64,000 nucleotides of DNA from contig NZ_JAGFMD010000009.1 in assembly GCF_017592825.1 (NCBI RefSeq), forward strand, positions 145,439 to 209,438, given 5' to 3'. Positions 61,162 to 64,000 of this stretch are shown here, in pieces; position 1 is the stretch's first letter, and every line of letters begins with the position of its first letter. This DNA comes from Roseivirga sp. E12 (GTDB lineage: Bacteria > Bacteroidota > Bacteroidia > Cytophagales > Cyclobacteriaceae). The notes below the pieces were generated by a model, which saw nothing but the letters and a program-made list of their open reading frames with translations, had not been told where the DNA came from and did not search any database. The position numbers and the translations under genes are program-made.

Positions 61162-62472
61162 ATGGAGATAATTTGGTTGATTTCAGGAGTAATTTTAGGT
61201 GGGCTTGTCGGATGGTTTATGGCCAAGAGCAAGTCAGGTGCCTCTAATTCCCACGAAGGCGATCTCAACAACAAACTACAACTAGCTGAAGAGCGATACA
61301 ATATGATCGCTCAGGAGCTGACCGAAGTAAAACCTGAACTTTCTAAGGAAAGAGGGAAAAGTCTCGAATTGAGCAATCAGCTCACCCAGGTTCAAACAGA
61401 GCACAAAAACCTTCAGTCAAAACTTTCTGAGCAAAAAGAAGAGCTTGAAAAATTGAATCAGCGTTTTGCGCTTGAGTTCAAAAACTTAGCGAATGAAATC
61501 TTTGAAGAGAAGAGTAAGAAATTCACTGAACAGAACAAGACTAATATTCATGATCTTCTGAATCCTTTGAAAGAGAAGATTGGTGAATTCCAGAAGAAAG
61601 TCGAAGACTCTAATAAGGAAGGGGCTGAAAGAAACGCCTCGTTGGTTCAACAAATCAAACATCTGAGTGATCTGAACAAACAGATCACTAAAGAAGCAGA
61701 AAATCTCACCAAAGCACTCAAAGGCGACTCAAAAGCTCAAGGAAACTGGGGAGAAGTAATTCTAGAAAGAATTCTTGAGAAATCTGGCCTTGAGAAGGGT
61801 AGAGAATACGAAACTCAAGTTTCGGAAACAGGTGATGATGGAAAACGATACCAACCCGATGTCGTGATCAAGTTGCCTGACAACAAACATGTCATTGTAG
61901 ATTCGAAAGTATCATTGACAGCTTATGAAAGGTTCGTGAATGAGGAAAGTGAGGCTGAAAAGCTTGTGCAGCTAAAACTCCATATCAATTCCATAAAAGC
62001 ACATGTTAAAGGCTTAAGCGAAAAAAGCTACCAAAACCTTTATGGACTGGATGGACTCGACTTCGTTTTATTGTTCATTCCAATAGAACCAGCCTTTACG
62101 CTAGCTGTTCAGCATGATCCAGATTTGTTCAATGATGCTTACGCCAAGAATATCGTGATAGTAAGCCCAACCACACTCATCGCCACATTAAGAACAATTG
62201 CTTCCATTTGGAAACAAGAATACCAAAACAAGAATGCCATTGAAATTGCTCGTCAAGGCGGGGCCTTATATGATAAGTTCCAGTCATTCACCGAAGATTT
62301 AATCTCGATCGGAAAACACCTTAATGGCACACAAAAAGCCTATCAAGAGTCCATGAAGAAGCTTTCTGAGGGAAGCGGAAACCTAGTGAAGCGTGCCGAA
62401 ACGCTGAAAAAGTTAGGAGCAAAAGCCAGTAAAAACATGGATGAGAGACTCTTAAATAGATCTGAAGAATAA
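61162..62472 (+). CDS. rmuC: DNA recombination protein RmuC
   Basis: The ATG at 61162 is preferred over a TTG 3 bp upstream. The 436-residue protein has an N-terminal membrane anchor (IIWLISGVILGGLVGWFMA), a coiled-coil region at about 35-195, and the RmuC domain at about 195-400 with KAQGNWGEVILERILEKSGL, VIVDSKVSLTAYERF and DFVLLFIPIEPAF. RmuC limits inversions at short inverted repeats in E. coli; nuclease activity is suspected. Confidence 0.93.
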   Translation: MEIIWLISGVILGGLVGWFMAKSKSGASNSHEGDLNNKLQLAEERYNMIAQELTEVKPELSKERGKSLELSNQLTQVQTEHKNLQSKLSEQKEELEKLNQRFALEFKNLANEIFEEKSKKFTEQNKTNIHDLLNPLKEKIGEFQKKVEDSNKEGAERNASLVQQIKHLSDLNKQITKEAENLTKALKGDSKAQGNWGEVILERILEKSGLEKGREYETQVSETGDDGKRYQPDVVIKLPDNKHVIVDSKVSLTAYERFVNEESEAEKLVQLKLHINSIKAHVKGLSEKSYQNLYGLDGLDFVLLFIPIEPAFTLAVQHDPDLFNDAYAKNIVIVSPTTLIATLRTIASIWKQEYQNKNAIEIARQGGALYDKFQSFTEDLISIGKHLNGTQKAYQESMKKLSEGSGNLVKRAETLKKLGAKASKNMDERLLNRSEE

Positions 62473-62552
62473 GCTTAATATCTCTTCTTTTATCAATGGA
62501 TTTTAAGTCCTCTGACTTACAGCGAGTTGTAACGACAAAAAACAACAAAAGA

Positions 62553-62584
62553 TTGTATGTGAAATGCAATTTTTTGTATATTTG
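62553..62584 (+). promoter_or_regulatory. Bacteroidota promoter before the surface protein gene
   Basis: TTG at 62553-62555 and TATATTTG at 62577-62584 are separated by 21 bp, in line with the Bacteroidota -33/-7 (TTG, TAnnTTTG) pattern. A leader of about 125 nt follows before the ATG at 62715. The rest of 62473-62714 is gene-free. Confidence 0.55.
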
Positions 62585-62714
62585 AAGTCCTTTCACCTAA
62601 GGATCACCTAAGTTGCTAGACTGAGCTTTGATAAAAGCTTATGCAATACAGAGTTTCTCTAAGAGATTTGGTGACAAAAAACACTAACCGCGCTTTGACC
62701 AAAACACGATTGCA

Positions 62715-64000
62715 ATGGAAATGCAGGTTCTATCCTATAGAACTCATGCTTTTTTAAAACGCCTGTCTGGCATGACTATGCTTCTATTAGTCATGTGTGC
62801 CTCTATATCCTATGCTCAAGACAATAATCAAACGCTTTATTTAAATCAGGATGGTATTGCGACTTTAGACGTTGAGTCTTTAGAAGACTGCTTCCCCACA
62901 AATCCACCTTGTTCTCCGACCTATGCAGAGGGTGATGGTCATGCCATATGGTTAAGCAATAATATTTACCCTGGAAGTTCTACAGACTTCCGCTTTGATG
63001 CCGGTTCTTCCAAATTCACAGAGTTGCCTGACGGCACAGCAACCATAACTGGTACCCTTTACAATACGAGCAATTCAAATGATAGATGGGAAGTAAAACT
63101 GTACCTCTCTTCAAAAATGGACTGGAATGCTTGGAGTGCCCTTGGCCGTTCATACAAAGACGAAAGTGGACTTGCAGGAAATAATTATCTGGACTGGTCT
63201 TATTATACTACCGACCCTAATACACCTAGTCAACTAATTGGCCTTGCTGGAAATGCTGGAAAGTCATTGACCATCGAGCACATGCCATCAAATTATTATT
63301 ATGGCTTTCAAGTAGGAATAGCCGCCAATAACAAAAACAGTAACTATGGATTATCAGGGTGGTTTGGTTACTCATGGGATGGCACCAACTATCATCAAGG
63401 TGATTTTAATCTAGACTTGAAGTCATGTTCTCCACCTATCGTTGAGGATTGCCTTTGTGAAGGAAAGATGCAGAACTTCTCCTTCACCTACACAGGAGCT
63501 TCTGGAGCAACAATCAAGGCATTCAAAAAGGATGGGAGCCTGCTTGAGACCTTCACAAATGTCAACACCAATGATCAAATTACTGTCAATGGATTTGACT
63601 TTAAAGGTAGGCTTGATGCCAAGACAACAATCCAAGTTGTTGGTGGGACTCCTTTCGAGGTACATACTTCTTGCTCAGAGCAAATTATTGGAAATGTTTA
63701 TGGGCCTTTTACCATCATAAGTTACACAGATGGTGATGGCAACTATTGTAGCGGACAATCGAACTTACCTGTTGGAGAAGTCACAAAATCTGTCAGCAAA
63801 GACACTTTTACTTGTGATGATTTAGGTGAGCAAATTGTCACATTGACGGCTGTCGATGAAGCAGGTAATGTTTGTACTCAAGAGTTAACCATAACCGTAG
63901 TGGACAACATCGCCCCTATTGTAGTGACTAAAGATATCACTAGGATAATCGGGGCTGGCGGACAGGTAACCATTACTGCCGATGATGTACTCAACTTTAA
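62715..64000 (+). CDS. Large exported surface protein, 5' part (runs off the window)
   Basis: The frame is open from the ATG at 62715 to the window end (428 codons, no stop), so the gene is cut off. A signal peptide ends with CASISYAQ (about residue 35). The mature part starts with a domain having YGLSGWFGYSWDG and an acidic Asp-rich loop (DGDGHAIWLSNN), then a domain starting after CLCEGKMQNFSFTYTG of the type found in Bacteroidota surface proteins (DUF7467-like), then an HYR-like Ig domain (VTLTAVDEAGNVC and VVDNIAPIVV). It is likely an adhesin or a T9SS-secreted protein, but the C-terminal domain is not in view. Confidence 0.8.
   Translation, partial: MEMQVLSYRTHAFLKRLSGMTMLLLVMCASISYAQDNNQTLYLNQDGIATLDVESLEDCFPTNPPCSPTYAEGDGHAIWLSNNIYPGSSTDFRFDAGSSKFTELPDGTATITGTLYNTSNSNDRWEVKLYLSSKMDWNAWSALGRSYKDESGLAGNNYLDWSYYTTDPNTPSQLIGLAGNAGKSLTIEHMPSNYYYGFQVGIAANNKNSNYGLSGWFGYSWDGTNYHQGDFNLDLKSCSPPIVEDCLCEGKMQNFSFTYTGASGATIKAFKKDGSLLETFTNVNTNDQITVNGFDFKGRLDAKTTIQVVGGTPFEVHTSCSEQIIGNVYGPFTIISYTDGDGNYCSGQSNLPVGEVTKSVSKDTFTCDDLGEQIVTLTAVDEAGNVCTQELTITVVDNIAPIVVTKDITRIIGAGGQVTITADDVLNF

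Overview
The window is chromosomal DNA from a member of the Bacteroidota, most likely of the order Cytophagales (Roseivirga, Fulvivirga or Reichenbachiella type). Support comes from DUF3078 and DUF2652 proteins, a LytS/LytTR two-component pair, PadR plus FtsX-type ABC permeases, 6-bladed beta-propeller lipoproteins with short exported peptides, TAnnTTTG promoter boxes, moderate GC, a lack of obvious Shine-Dalgarno sites and a Bacteroidota-style tmRNA tag. Species is not determinable from the sequence alone. No prophage, transposase, CRISPR array, tRNA or rRNA gene was seen.

Layout. 1-3.4 kb: a tight five-gene operon on the minus strand (ECF sigma factor, anti-sigma-like membrane protein, DUF4097-like exported protein, outer-membrane barrel, FKBP-like lipoprotein). 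3.5-6.0 kb: MiaE, a second FKBP lipoprotein and a family 2 glycosyltransferase. 6.0-13.3 kb: two RND efflux permeases around one periplasmic adaptor. 13.5-21.4 kb: three successive modules on the minus strand, each built from a beta-propeller lipoprotein, a thioredoxin-like protein and one to three very short Cys-containing exported peptides. Between modules lie decayed copies of the 3' end of the RND gene joined to copies of the htpG upstream region, so the modules look like products of an old tandem duplication. A conserved 31-32 bp element sits 20-21 bp before the first peptide start codon in each module. 21.8-29.1 kb: htpG and two paralogous FtsX-like ABC permeases, each permease with a sigma-54-like promoter and a shared upstream palindromic element. 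29-34 kb: lipid A-type acyltransferase, SnoaL-like protein, esterase, a small exported protein and a LytS/LytTR pair. 33.9-38.9 kb: a PadR-ABC permease operon with two membrane proteins, and a zinc-ribbon protein. 39-45.5 kb: Pif1/RecD-like helicase, a GH64/thaumatin-like protein and a GH25 lysozyme (both without signal peptide) and an HD hydrolase. 45.5-47.9 kb: tmRNA and dnaX, where a run of ten A separates a gamma-like zero-frame product from a tau extension in the -1 frame. 47.9-48.8 kb: non-coding 202-bp tandem repeats. 48.8-53.5 kb: an operon for M16 peptidase, O-methyltransferase, LysM lytic transglycosylase and a DUF3078 outer-membrane protein. 53.6-64 kb: DUF2652 protein, GT9 glycosyltransferase, Xaa-Pro aminopeptidase, GNAT, RidA, membrane alpha/beta hydrolase, an MscS-like fragment, RmuC and the start of a large surface protein that runs off the window.

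The most unusual parts are the triplicated peptide/propeller modules with their duplication scars and leader element, the dnaX slippery site, and the paired sigma-54-like control regions of the ABC permeases.
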